From Nocardioides eburneiflavus (GTDB lineage Bacteria > Actinomycetota > Actinomycetes > Propionibacteriales > Nocardioidaceae): DNA of 64,000 nucleotides. Shown here in pieces: positions 1-8,762 of the stretch. Position 1 is the first letter of the stretch; every line of letters starts with the position of its first letter. Under the pieces are notes generated by a model. The model saw nothing but the letters and a program-made list of their open reading frames with translations, was not told the origin of the DNA and made no database searches. Made by a program: the position numbers and the translations under genes. The DNA lies in NCBI RefSeq assembly GCF_004785795.1, contig NZ_SRRO01000001.1, positions 2,790,001-2,854,000 on the forward strand. The letters are read 5' to 3'.

Positions 1-657
1 GTCGACGGCATCGACCACGAGCTCGTGCGCCGGGTCGCGACGTGGGAGCGCGAGGAGATGGACTCCGGCACCGGCGGGGAGAACGTCTTCTCGATGTTCC
101 GCCGCATCGGCCGCGCCAAGGCCGGCCTCGCCGCCGACTACGCCGCGCAGCTGGCCCGCAACGTCGGCAAGGTGGTCTTCTTCGCCCGCCACGTCGACGT
201 CATGGACATCGCCGAGGACACCTTCACCCGCCGCGGGCTCAAGCACACCTCGATCCGCGGCGACCAGACGCCCAAGGCGCGCGAGCGGGCCATCGAGGCC
301 TTCGTCAACGACCCCGACGTGCAGGTCATCGTCTGCTCGCTGGCCGCGGCCGGCGTCGGGGTCAACCTCCAGGTCGCCTCCAACGTCGTGCTGTCCGAGC
401 TCTCGTGGACCGACGCCGAGCAGACGCAGGCGATCGACCGCGTGCACCGCATCGGCCAGAGCGACCCGGTCACCGCGTGGCGCATCATCGCCGCGCAGAC
501 GATCGACACCCGGATCGCCGAGCTGATCGACTCCAAGGCCGGCCTCGCCGCCCGGGCGCTCGACGGCTCCGACGAGGAGGTCTCGTCCTCGGCCAACATC
601 CAGACCGAGGCCCTGGTCGCGCTGCTCACCGACGCGCTGGAGCGCGAGCTCGGCTGA
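1..657 (+). CDS. SNF2-family helicase, C-terminal part (5' end outside window)
   Basis: The frame is open from the left edge, so the start and the first RecA-like lobe are missing. The visible 218 codons are the second helicase lobe of a superfamily 2 SNF2-type ATPase. A VVFFARHVDV strand (motif IV) lies near visible residue 57. It is followed by VIVCSLAAAGVGVNL (motif V) and IDRVHRIGQ (motif VI, containing the arginine finger). A helical acidic tail closes the protein. The family moves along double-stranded DNA using ATP; the substrate here cannot be told from the fragment. It ends 53 bp before the next gene, on the same strand. Confidence 0.88.
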   Translation, partial: VDGIDHELVRRVATWEREEMDSGTGGENVFSMFRRIGRAKAGLAADYAAQLARNVGKVVFFARHVDVMDIAEDTFTRRGLKHTSIRGDQTPKARERAIEAFVNDPDVQVIVCSLAAAGVGVNLQVASNVVLSELSWTDAEQTQAIDRVHRIGQSDPVTAWRIIAAQTIDTRIAELIDSKAGLAARALDGSDEEVSSSANIQTEALVALLTDALERELG

Positions 658-709
658 GACACCCGTTCGGCCCTTGTCCCGCTCCTCTGCGTCCGGTACG
701 CCTTGAAGC

Positions 710-1180
710 ATGAGTGAGGACCGCGAGACCTACGGCGACATGTCGATCGACGACGAGGACCAGCTCCAGCCGGGTGACACGCTGGACGACGGTGACCTCG
801 AGGACGTCCTGGACCGGGGCTACTCCCCGCCGGACCGGGCGCCGAAGGGCTACGACGACTACCCGACCGAGGCCGAGCGCCGCCAGGGGGAGTCCCTCGA
901 CGAGAAGCTCGCCGAGCAGGAGCCCGACATCGACCCCTACGCCGAGGACGACGCCGACGACGACCGCGAGGACGAGAACGCCCTCGACGAGCAGCTCGGC
1001 CTCGACGAGGCCGACGCGCGCGCCGGCCGGCTCGTCGCCCCCGACGCCGGGCTCGGCGAGGACGTCGACAAGCAGGAGGTCGCGCTCGACGTCGGCATCG
1101 ACGGCGCCGGCGCCTCCGCCGAGGAGGCAGCCATGCACATCACCCGGGAGCCCGAGCCGCCGGAGGCCGACGAGCTGTAG
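710..1180 (+). CDS. DUF5709 domain protein
   Basis: 156 residues, extremely acidic and without hydrophobic segments, so a soluble and probably largely disordered cytoplasmic protein. The opening (MSEDRETYGDMSIDDEDQLQ), the repeated Asp/Glu-Leu blocks and the RGYSPPDRAPKGYDDYPT stretch match the actinobacterial DUF5709 family as I know it. No biochemical function is known for the family. The start is the ATG after GGTACGCCTTGAAGC, with no good ribosome binding site. The next gene starts 3 nt after the stop, so the two are probably co-transcribed. Confidence 0.8.
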   Translation: MSEDRETYGDMSIDDEDQLQPGDTLDDGDLEDVLDRGYSPPDRAPKGYDDYPTEAERRQGESLDEKLAEQEPDIDPYAEDDADDDREDENALDEQLGLDEADARAGRLVAPDAGLGEDVDKQEVALDVGIDGAGASAEEAAMHITREPEPPEADEL

Positions 1181-1182
1181 CC

Positions 1183-1758
1183 GTGGGGTTCTTCGGACAC
1201 CTGGTCGCCTCGCCCGCGGCACCGGGCCCAGCCTTCCCCGAGGCCGAGCAGGAGCCGGGTGGCTGGACGCAGGGCCTGCACGTGTGGCGGGTGCCAGAGC
1301 GGCTGGGCCCGGAGTGGGAGCCGTTCGAGGCGTTCGTCGACCGCCTGGTGGCGGAGGTTCCCGGCGGGTTCCTCTGCGCCTCGATTCTCGACAGCGACGG
1401 TGCCTACGTCCACGTCGGGACCCCCGGCCACGACGTCGAGCGGTTCTGGCTGCACCTCGACGGGTTCGTGAGCCACTTCGTGCTGCCGTGGGCGCCCTTC
1501 GACGAGGCTGGCAACCCCCTCCCCGAGGAGGTCGCGGCCGAGCAGGACGCCGAGTGGGAGCGCATGGCGGCTGCCTACACCGAGCAGGTACGCGCGCTCG
1601 GACTGACCGGTGACGCCGCCGCGGAGGCGTGCCGGGACTGGGCGTACGCGTGCGGGCTCGAGCCGGCACCGGTGCACGTCGTCCGTGCTGCGCTGGAGAC
1701 GCGCGAGCTGCTCGTCGAGGACGCGTTCCGCCGGTTGCTCCGCACGCTGGGCACCTAG
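1183..1758 (+). CDS. Hypothetical protein, 191 residues
   Basis: GTG start 3 nt after the DUF5709 stop, suggesting translational coupling. It is a soluble acidic protein with no signal peptide and no membrane segment. The middle (residues ~55-105) alternates strands and aromatic residues (GGFLCASILDSDGAYVHVG, ERFWLHLDGFVSHFVLPW); the last ~85 residues are helical. I do not recognise a family. Third codon positions are as GC-rich as in neighbouring genes, so it is a real gene. Confidence 0.7.
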   Translation: MGFFGHLVASPAAPGPAFPEAEQEPGGWTQGLHVWRVPERLGPEWEPFEAFVDRLVAEVPGGFLCASILDSDGAYVHVGTPGHDVERFWLHLDGFVSHFVLPWAPFDEAGNPLPEEVAAEQDAEWERMAAAYTEQVRALGLTGDAAAEACRDWAYACGLEPAPVHVVRAALETRELLVEDAFRRLLRTLGT

Positions 1759-1774
1759 GGGGTTGCGAGTGTAT

Positions 1775-1790
1775 CCGAACAGGTGTACGA
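1775..1790. promoter_or_regulatory. Candidate SOS (LexA) box
   Basis: CCGAACAGGTGTACGA matches the actinobacterial SOS box TCGAAC-N4-GTTCGA at 10 of 12 defined positions. It lies ~210 bp before the 13E12/HNH gene and just after the previous stop. Two M. tuberculosis 13E12-repeat genes are known members of the LexA regulon, so the placement makes sense. LexA binding here is inferred. Confidence 0.45.
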
Positions 1791-2000
1791 TGGTGCGTAG
1801 CACGCCGGTCCGGAACGGATCCCGTCTGAGGCGACGAGGATCCCGGGGTCGGGACAGTCATCCATAGAACCCGTCCTGGTGCTGGCGGGATGCCGTTGGT
1901 GCGGCTCTCGGATGGCGACCGTGGCGAATGGGCCGGCACGTCTCACCGCACCACCCCGGAACAGGGTGGGTGTCCGTGACGTGCTCGAGGAGATGGCCCA

Positions 2001-3245
2001 GTGCACCACCACCAGGCTCAGCCCCACCCGATCGTGGCGTGTGCCGCGGTGCTGGACGCTGCCCTCAAGGACGTGGCGTCGGTCGAGCCAGGGTTCATGT
2101 CGGTGGGCGACAAGCAGGCGGCCCTGACGGCGCTCTCGTCCGTACGCTCCCAGTTCGACGCGCTCACCGCGCGGGTGCTGGCGACCGCGGGTGACGTGGC
2201 CGACGCGCAGGGGCTGCGCGACGCGGCGGCGTGGCTGGCACGGGAGACGAGGACCACGCACCGCGAGGCGCGCCGCGACCTGGCCCTCGGGCGAGCCCTC
2301 GAGCAGCATCCGTGGGTCGCGACAGCGCTGACGTCGGGTGGGTTGCGTACGGAGCAGGCGCGGGTGATCGCCGAGGCGGTCGACGCGCTCCCGTCGCACG
2401 TCGACGCGCAGACGCGCCAGGCGGCCGAGACGGTGCTGGTCGGCCTGGCCGACAGGCACGACGCCCGCGACCTCAAGCAGATCGGCAAGCGGATCCTCGA
2501 CGTGGTCGCCCCGGAGGTGGGGGAGTCCCACGAGGCGGCGGTGCTCGAGGCGGAGGAGAGCCGCGCCGCCGCCGGTGTCGAGCTGACCATGAGCGACGAC
2601 GGCGAGGGGCGCTGCCGCGGCAGCTTCGTGGTGCCGTCCCACATCGGCAAGATGTTCCGGCGCCACCTCCTCGCGCTCGCCAACCCGGCCCGCCACACCG
2701 AGGCCGAGCTCCGCGACGAGTCCGGCGAGCTCAAGCCCCTGCGTCGCCGGCTGGGGGAGGCGTTCGTCGAGCATGTCGAGCGCTACCCGACCGAGGCCAT
2801 GCCGCAGACCGCCGGCGTCAATGCCACCGTGGTGGTGACCATGACCCTCGCCGAGCTGCTGGCCGAGCACGCCACGGCGCTGCTCGACGACGGCTCGCGC
2901 ATGTCCGCCGGGCAAGCGCGACGGCTCGCGTGCGAGGCCGGGATCATCCCCGTCGTGCTCGGCACCGGCTCCCAGCCGCTCGACATGGGGCGCCTGCGTC
3001 GGCTGTTCACGAAGGCCCAGCGCATCGCTCTCGGCCTGCGTGATGGCGGCTGCACCGCCCGCGGCTGCGAGACCTCGGCCTCCGGCTGCCACGCCCACCA
3101 CGACGACCCCTGGTCCCGCGGCGGACTCACCGACGTCGCCAACGGCAGGCTGCTCTGTCCCCGCCACCACCGCCTGGCTCACGACTCGCACTACGCGATG
3201 ACGATCCACGCCGACAACAAGGTGACGTTCGCTCGGCGGACGTAG
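2001..3245 (+). CDS. 13E12 repeat / DUF222 HNH endonuclease-like protein
   Basis: 414 residues. The long helical N-terminal ~290 residues are of DUF222 (13E12 repeat) type. They end in a C-terminal HNH module: CTARGCETSASGCHAHHDDPW, then a Gly-rich turn, then NGRLLCPRHHRLAH. The paired Cys and HH/HHR residues are the zinc and metal ligands expected of an HNH nuclease. The start is the GTG with GAGGAG 8 nt upstream. Such genes are multicopy and often mobile in Nocardioides and mycobacteria; a second, divergent copy lies at 42460. The physiological role is unknown. Regulation by DNA damage is suggested by the upstream site. Confidence 0.87.
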   Translation: MHHHQAQPHPIVACAAVLDAALKDVASVEPGFMSVGDKQAALTALSSVRSQFDALTARVLATAGDVADAQGLRDAAAWLARETRTTHREARRDLALGRALEQHPWVATALTSGGLRTEQARVIAEAVDALPSHVDAQTRQAAETVLVGLADRHDARDLKQIGKRILDVVAPEVGESHEAAVLEAEESRAAAGVELTMSDDGEGRCRGSFVVPSHIGKMFRRHLLALANPARHTEAELRDESGELKPLRRRLGEAFVEHVERYPTEAMPQTAGVNATVVVTMTLAELLAEHATALLDDGSRMSAGQARRLACEAGIIPVVLGTGSQPLDMGRLRRLFTKAQRIALGLRDGGCTARGCETSASGCHAHHDDPWSRGGLTDVANGRLLCPRHHRLAHDSHYAMTIHADNKVTFARRT

Positions 3246-3374
3246 GCCGGCGAGTGGATTCGTGCGGGGGCCGGATCGAAAGCTGCCGTGAGCGCCGGTG
3301 GAGTCTTGCGAGTGGGCGGGCTTGAGCAGGCGGGGCGCTTCTGCCTGCCCCGAACCGCCGCAAAAGGGCTATGC

Positions 3375-3870
3375 CTACAGCCGCGAGTCGTCCCGAGACG
3401 AGCAGCAGGAGCTGGCGGAAGCATCGCGGCCAACCTGACCGTCGTCGGGCACGCGCCCCCTGCGTTGCACACTCCCCATGACATGCTGGCGGGCGAGAAC
3501 ATCCTCTTGGCTCAGTGCATTGTGGGGCTGCTGCTCGGTGATGGCGCCCGGTGATGAGACCGGACGGCTGGTTGTGCCGGCACCCGGCGCGTACGACGCA
3601 GCAAGCGCCTGGATGCCACCCACGAACCCGATCACGAACTCCTGTGGGGAGGCCACGAGTGAGAGCCCGCGCAGCGACGTCGTCGAGGCCGACCGGCTCG
3701 CCCGTGCGCAGGTGCACCATCGCAACCGGCGACCCGCGTCGCCGAACTGGTAGGCGAACTTGGCGCCCGGCAAGGTGCTGGATGACGTCCAGACGGCCGC
3801 CAGGCTCCGGAAGCCTGCCGCGCAGCCGTTTGAATCCGCCGCGAATGCCTCCTGCACCATGGGCCAGGGG
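3375..3870 (-). pseudogene. Frameshifted remnant of an unrecognised gene
   Basis: No single frame is coherent, but natural-looking protein with GC-rich third positions can be followed by switching frame three times. The path reads GRLDVIQHLAG, then AKFAYQFGDAG, then SPVAMVHLRTGEPVGLDDVA, then LSLVASPQEFVIGFVGGIQA, all on the minus strand between about 3560 and 3830. Continuous coding character across frame changes is typical of a decayed gene. I cannot name the family. It lies immediately downstream of the prolyl oligopeptidase gene in the same direction. Sequencing error is the alternative explanation. Confidence 0.5.
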
Positions 3871-3893
3871 CCTGATGCGATGACGGCCGCGCG

Positions 3894-5984
3894 TCACGCT
3901 CGGTAGTGAGCACCCAGGCGGTCGAACAGGAAGGCGAGGTAGTCGGTGACTTCGCCGACCATCTCGTCCAGCGACCGACCGATGCCGTGACCGCCGGACT
4001 CCATCCGCAGCAGGACCGGCTGGTCCGACGACGTCGCGGCCTGGAGCCGGGCAGTCATCTTCTTGGCATGGTGTGCCTCGACCCGAGGGTCGAACTCGCC
4101 GGCGGTGAACAGCACGGCTGGGTAGGGCGTGCCGTCGTGGACGTTGTGGTAGGGCGAGTACGCGCGCAGCGCCTTGAACATCTCCGGGTCCAGTACGGTG
4201 CCGAACTCGGTGACGTTGAACGCGCCGTTCGGGGTGAGCTCGCTCCGCAGGGAGTCCAGGACCGGCACCGCACAGACGACTGCGGTGGCGAGGTCGGGGC
4301 GCTGCGTCAGCACCGCCCCCACGAGCAGACCGCCGTTGGAGCCGCCCACCAGGCCGAGCCGGTCGCGGCTCGTCACCTTCGTCTCGACGAGATGGTCTGC
4401 GCAGGCGATGAAGTCGTCGAAGCAGTTCTGCTTGTTCGCGAGCCGGCCGGCGTGATGCCACTCCTGGCCGTACTCGCCGCCGCCTCGGATGTTCGCCACC
4501 GCCAGGACGCCCCCTTGTTCCAGCCACGGCAGCCAGGATGGGTCGAACCACGGCTTGAGGGAGATCGCGTAGCCGCCGTATCCATAGAGGACGGTGGGCG
4601 CCGAGCCGTCCATCGGGGTGCCCATCCTGGCCAGCACGTTGATGGGCACCCGGGTGCCGTCCTTGGACGTCGCGAACACGCGCTCGACCTCGATGTCGGT
4701 GAACTCCACGGGAGTGACGGTGTCGAGGGCAGTCCGACGGGGTTCAGGGTCGTCGTCGTCCTGCACCCACCATTGCCGCGGTGAGACGAACGTCTCCACC
4801 GCCCAGGCCGCCTCGTCACGCCCGAGATCGATCAGCCAATCCACCGCACAGGTCTCGGGCAGCGGAACTTCGGGCAGAGGATGCCCGTCGTGGTCGAAGC
4901 ACCTGATCGCCGAGGGGCCGCCGTCGATGTCGGCCACCCACAGGCGTGCGTCGGTAGCGGCGATCTCCTCGATCGTGACCGGGCCCGAGGGCACCACCAG
5001 TCGCGCGTCGGCGACGGTGACGTCCGCATCCAGGTCCAGGCGCAGCACCTGTCCGTGTGGCTCGTCCCTCACCGACAGCACGAACAACGAGCTGCCTCCG
5101 AACGCGGCACGGATGCACTTGTCCGCTATATCGGCAACCAGTCGCCAGTCGGACCCATCGCCTTGAGGACGGACGAAGACCTGCCACTCGCCGCCATCCC
5201 CCTTCTGCGCATGGTCCATCACCCACTGCCCATCGGCAGAGGCCGACAGGAAGTTCTCGGTGATCCGGTTGTCCGCAAAGACCCCGGACAGCTCGCGGCC
5301 GTCCTCCTCAGGCCTGCTTCCGAGTCGGTGGAACCACACGTCCTGGTCGAACCCCAGGTCCTCGTCCGCCACGGTGCCGGGCCGGGGATGGCGGGTGTAC
5401 CAGTACCCCTGCCCGTCGTGCCGCCATGCGAGCGACCCACCGGCGGTGCCGCTGTTCACGCCAGGGATCACTGTGTCGGCCAGTTCGCCGGTGGTCGTGT
5501 CGTAGACGTGGAGCGTGCCGTCCTCGGTGCCGTGCGAGGAGAGCGACACCGCGGCCAACGCACCGTCCGGCGAGGGGACGTACCAGTCGATGGTCGTTGC
5601 GCCCGTCTCGTCGAGTGCGTTCGGATCGACCACGACCCGCTCACCAGCCAGGTCGTCGAGGGCGGCCAGCGCGACCAGCAGCGGTTGCTGGAGGGGCGGC
5701 TGGGTCTTGAGAGCGAAGTACGTCGACTGCCCCCGTGAGAGCCGCGCGTACGACGTCGAATCGACCTTGAGGACCTCCTCGACCCGCTTGCGAATGTGCT
5801 CGTGAGACTCCAAGGAGTTCACGTAGGCGCGAGCACGCTCATCCTGGGCCGCGGTCCACTCCTTGGTGCGGTCGGAACTCTCCTCCAACCACCGGTAGTC
5901 CTCGGTCACGTCCTCGCCGTGGAAGGTCGTCGGCACCGGCTCGCGCGGAGTATCAATTGCAGGCAATGACTGCGTCCGGCTCAT
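3894..5984 (-). CDS. Prolyl oligopeptidase family serine peptidase (S9A)
   Basis: About 696 residues, the usual length of the family. The N-terminal ~400 residues carry the seven-bladed propeller (opening FHGEDVTEDYRWLEE). The C-terminal alpha/beta-hydrolase domain has the serine in GGSNGGLL, the aspartate in GEFDPRV and the histidine in GGHGIGRS, preceded by VLYGYGGY and ANIRGGGEYGQEWH. The family cleaves short peptides after proline. There is no signal peptide, so it is likely cytoplasmic. An in-frame ATG lies 18 nt upstream, but the chosen ATG has AAGGGAGGACGC directly before it, a strong ribosome binding site. Confidence 0.93.
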   Translation of the reverse strand: MSRTQSLPAIDTPREPVPTTFHGEDVTEDYRWLEESSDRTKEWTAAQDERARAYVNSLESHEHIRKRVEEVLKVDSTSYARLSRGQSTYFALKTQPPLQQPLLVALAALDDLAGERVVVDPNALDETGATTIDWYVPSPDGALAAVSLSSHGTEDGTLHVYDTTTGELADTVIPGVNSGTAGGSLAWRHDGQGYWYTRHPRPGTVADEDLGFDQDVWFHRLGSRPEEDGRELSGVFADNRITENFLSASADGQWVMDHAQKGDGGEWQVFVRPQGDGSDWRLVADIADKCIRAAFGGSSLFVLSVRDEPHGQVLRLDLDADVTVADARLVVPSGPVTIEEIAATDARLWVADIDGGPSAIRCFDHDGHPLPEVPLPETCAVDWLIDLGRDEAAWAVETFVSPRQWWVQDDDDPEPRRTALDTVTPVEFTDIEVERVFATSKDGTRVPINVLARMGTPMDGSAPTVLYGYGGYAISLKPWFDPSWLPWLEQGGVLAVANIRGGGEYGQEWHHAGRLANKQNCFDDFIACADHLVETKVTSRDRLGLVGGSNGGLLVGAVLTQRPDLATAVVCAVPVLDSLRSELTPNGAFNVTEFGTVLDPEMFKALRAYSPYHNVHDGTPYPAVLFTAGEFDPRVEAHHAKKMTARLQAATSSDQPVLLRMESGGHGIGRSLDEMVGEVTDYLAFLFDRLGAHYRA

Positions 5985-6002
5985 GCGTCCTCCCTTGGGC
6001 AC

Positions 6003-6357
6003 CGTCCGGACGAGCCGGCTGACGGAGTTGCATCGGGTTCACCGGTGCGGTCACCGTCCTGGCAGAACCTCCATGACGAGCACGTGACGTACGCGCGCAT
6101 CGGCTCATGACTACCAGCGCGGGCCCGGGTGGATGGAGGTGCAGGGAGTAGATACCGACCATCGATGATGCCCGCTCCAGCGCAGCCGGAGGCCACGCGA
6201 GTCCGGAGTCCTTGGCATGGGATCTGCTGATGCCAGCGCTACCCGTCACCGCAACACACAGCCGCCCATCGGCGCCCCGGTGGGCGTACGGATCTGGTTC
6301 CGTGCGGGTCGGGCCCGGGCCGGTGCCACAGCGCTCACTCATTCACACGCGATGAGC
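6003..6357. other. Non-coding stretch left of the IS element
   Basis: 355 bp between the divergent peptidase start and the left end of the insertion sequence. I see no convincing gene; reading frames here have poor codon bias. It holds the peptidase promoter and the pre-insertion intergenic DNA. Confidence 0.5.
6353..6357. repeat. Target-site duplication, left copy
   Basis: TGAGC directly abuts the left inverted repeat and recurs directly after the right one. A 5-bp duplication fits IS21-family transposition. Confidence 0.85.
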
Positions 6358-6411
6358 TGTCGACGGCACGTGAAAACTGACCCCCGGACGGCAACTGAGA
6401 ACTGACCCCCT
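6358..6411 (+). repeat. IS21 left inverted repeat
   Basis: 54 bp starting TGTCGACGGC. It contains TGAAAACTGACCCCCG and a second, inner copy GAGAACTGACCCCCT. It pairs with 8542-8595 in inverse orientation, with a few mismatches. Confidence 0.92.
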
Positions 6412-6452
6412 CCGAGACCCTGTCCTTGAACCTCGAGGCAGGGGGATACGGA

Positions 6453-7728
6453 GTGTTGTCAGTGGAGGACTGGGCTGAGATCCGCCGGTTGCACCGTGCG
6501 GAGGGAGTGCCGATCAAGGTGATCGCCAGGTCGATGGGGATCTCGAAGAACACGGTGCGCAAGGCGCTGCGTGATGAGGGTCCGCCGCGCTACGAGCGGC
6601 CCGCGCGAGGGTCGTTGGTCGACGAGGTGGAGCCGCGGATCCGCGAGTTGTTGCGGGTCACGCCGACGATGCCGGCCACGGTTGTCGCTGAGCGGATCGG
6701 CTGGGAGCACTCCGATCCGGACCCTGCGTACCCGGGTGAGCGAGCTGCGGCCGGTGTACCTGCCACCGGACCCGGCGTCGCGCACGACCTATGAGGCAGG
6801 CGAGCTGGCGCAGTTCGACTTCTGGTTCCCCGACATCGAGCTCCCGGTCGGCTACGGCCAGACCAGGACGGCGAAACGGCTGCCGGTGATGACGATGTGC
6901 TCGGGCTACTCCCGGTGGACGGGTGCGGTGCTGATCCCTCGTCGAGAGTCTGAGGACCTCTTCGCGGGTTGGTGGCATCTGATCCAACAGCTCGGCGCGG
7001 TGCCGCGCACGCTGGTGTGGGACGGCGAGGGCGCGGTCGGGCGTTGGCGCGCCCGACGACCCGAGCTGACTGCCGAGTGTCAGGCATTTCGCGGCGTGCT
7101 CGGTGCCAGCGTGTACATCTGCAAGCCGGCTGACCCTGAGGCAAAGGGGATGCTGGAACGGTTCCACGACTACCTCGAGCGGTCCTTCCTGCCCGGGCGG
7201 ACATTCACCTCACCCGAGGACTTCAACACCCAGCTGGGCAAGTGGGTGGCCAGGGCCAACACACGTCGGATGCGGGTGCTGGGCTGCTCGCCGGCGGACC
7301 GGATCGCAGCGGACAAGGCCGCGATGATGCCGTTGCCGCCGGTCGCGCCCGAGGTCGGCTGGCGCAAGAGCGTGCGGCTGCCGCGCGACCACTACGTCCG
7401 CGTCGACTCGAACGACTACTCGGTCCACCCGGCTGTGGTCGGACGGCGGATTGAGGTCCACGCCGACCTCGACCGGGTCTGGGTGACCTGCGAGGGCGCG
7501 GTCGTCGCCGACCACGTCCGGGTGTGGGCACAGCACCAGACCATCACCGACTTCGAGCACACCGTCGCGGCCAAGCAGCTGCGTCACGGTCGAGCGGACC
7601 TGCTGCGGCCGGTCGCCGACGTTGTGACCGGTGAGGAGGTCGAGATCCGGTCGCTGACCACCTACGACCGAGTCCTCGGCCTGGTCGACGAACCGGACGA
7701 CGAGCTCGTGGATGAGGAGGTGTCGTGA
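6453..7728 (+). pseudogene. istA: IS21 transposase IstA, broken by a +1 frameshift
   Basis: DDE transposase of the IS21 family. Residues 1-87 (start GTG 6453, with GGGGGA 7 nt upstream) carry the helix-turn-helix VIARSMGISKNTVRKAL. At 6712-6713 one extra C appears: removing it joins ERIGWEHS directly to IRTLRTRVSELRPVYLPPDP, as expected of intact relatives. After the shift the frame has the catalytic core: FDFWFPD (first Asp), TLVWDGEGAVG (second Asp) and KGMLERFHDYLE (Glu). IstA is not normally made by frameshifting, so the element is probably defective, unless the extra base is a sequencing error. Its stop overlaps istB. Confidence 0.87.
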
Positions 7729-8537
7729 TGGCCACCCGTGCCACGAAGACGGCATCGAAGACGGGTCGTGATGTCACCAGCGAGTTGGAGTTCCTGACCC
7801 GAGCATTGAAGGCACCCACGCTGCGCGAATCGGTCGCCCGGCTGGCTGAGCGTGCCCGCGAGGAGTCCTGGACCCATGAGGAGTTCCTGGCAGCGTGCCT
7901 GCAGCGCGAGGTGTCAGCGCGCGAGTCCCACGGTGGCGAGGGCCGGATCCGGGCCGCCCGGTTCCCGGCACGCAAGTCGTTGGAGGACTTCGACTACGAC
8001 CACGCCCGTGGCCTGAAGCGGGAGACCATCGCGCACCTGGGCACCCTGGACTTCGTCGCCGGCAAGGAGAACGTCGTGCTCCTCGGCCCGCCCGGCACCG
8101 GGAAGACCCACCTGGCCACCGGGCTGGCGATCCGGGCCTGTCAGGCCGGGCACCGCGTCCAGTTCGCCACCGCGTCCCAGTGGGTCGACCGGCTTGCCGA
8201 CGCCCACCACGCCGGCAGGCTGCAAGACGAGCTCCGCCGACTGGTCCGCTATCCGGTGCTGGTCATCGACGAGGTCGGCTACATCCCGTTCGAGCCCGAG
8301 GCAGCCAACCTGTTCTTCCAGCTCGTCTCATCGCGCTACGAACGCGCCAGCCTGATCGTCACCAGCAACAAGAACTTCGCCCGCTGGGGCGAGGTCTTCG
8401 GCGACGACACCGTCGCTGCCGCGATGATCGACCGGCTCGTCCACCACGCCGAGGTCATCGCCCTGAAGGGCGACTCCTACCGGCTGAAGAACCGAGAGCT
8501 CGGCCGCGTCCCCGCGGCCGTCAACGAAGAGAACTAG
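7728..8537 (+). CDS. istB: IS21 helper ATPase IstB
   Basis: 269 residues, an AAA+ ATPase that chooses target DNA and activates IstA. Walker A is LLGPPGTGKTHLATGL and Walker B is VLVIDEVGYIPFE; sensor 1 is LIVTSNKNF and the arginine region is AAMIDRLVHHAEV. The N-terminal helical part (ALKAPTLRESVARLAERA) is the IstA-contacting segment of the family. The start is the ATG preceded by GAGGAGG 7 nt upstream, overlapping the istA stop. The frame is intact. Confidence 0.93.
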   Translation: MATRATKTASKTGRDVTSELEFLTRALKAPTLRESVARLAERAREESWTHEEFLAACLQREVSARESHGGEGRIRAARFPARKSLEDFDYDHARGLKRETIAHLGTLDFVAGKENVVLLGPPGTGKTHLATGLAIRACQAGHRVQFATASQWVDRLADAHHAGRLQDELRRLVRYPVLVIDEVGYIPFEPEAANLFFQLVSSRYERASLIVTSNKNFARWGEVFGDDTVAAAMIDRLVHHAEVIALKGDSYRLKNRELGRVPAAVNEEN

Positions 8538-8541
8538 AACC

Positions 8542-8595
8542 AGGGGGTCGGTTTTCACTTGCCGCGCGGGGGTCAGTTTTCAGCCGCCGTTGACA
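8542..8595 (-). repeat. IS21 right inverted repeat
   Basis: 54 bp ending CCGTTGACA, the inverse of the left end. Read inward it gives TGTCAACGGC then TGAAAACTGACCCCCG. Confidence 0.92.
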
Positions 8596-8600
8596 TGAGC
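8596..8600. repeat. Target-site duplication, right copy
   Basis: TGAGC, identical to the 5 bp left of the element. Confidence 0.85.
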
Positions 8601-8762
8601 GAGGCGTTCGGAGGGGGTCAGCGCACGATCAGCTCGCGAACAGCGTCGTCGACCCCGCGCCTGGTGGCGCGACCGAGCGATCGAATGCTGCCCCGAGCGA
8701 CGGACGTCCAGATCTCAGCGGAGCTCCCGCTCCACCAGCGACGGCAGCGGCCCCTCGGGTGG

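Larger units (their letters stand above)
6358..8595 (+). mobile_element. IS21-family insertion sequence, 2238 bp, complete
   Basis: The element is bounded by long inverted repeats that begin TG and end CA, and by a 5-bp direct duplication. Inside are istA (DDE transposase) and istB (AAA+ ATPase) in the standard order with overlapping coding ends. Both termini contain two copies of a GAAAACTGACCCCC-like motif, the multiple terminal repeats characteristic of IS21 elements. It inserted into the intergenic region between the peptidase and the RTX gene and interrupts no recognisable gene. The clean duplication implies a recent insertion, but istA carries a frameshift. Confidence 0.95.

Noticed and set aside
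5953..6342. Minus-strand 129-codon frame left of the IS
   Set aside because: No codon bias, no motif, and it overlaps the peptidase start and promoter.
8596..8762. C-terminal extension of the RTX protein (frame to 8618)
   Set aside because: It arises after the frameshift; the restored frame stops at 8763 with a natural end.
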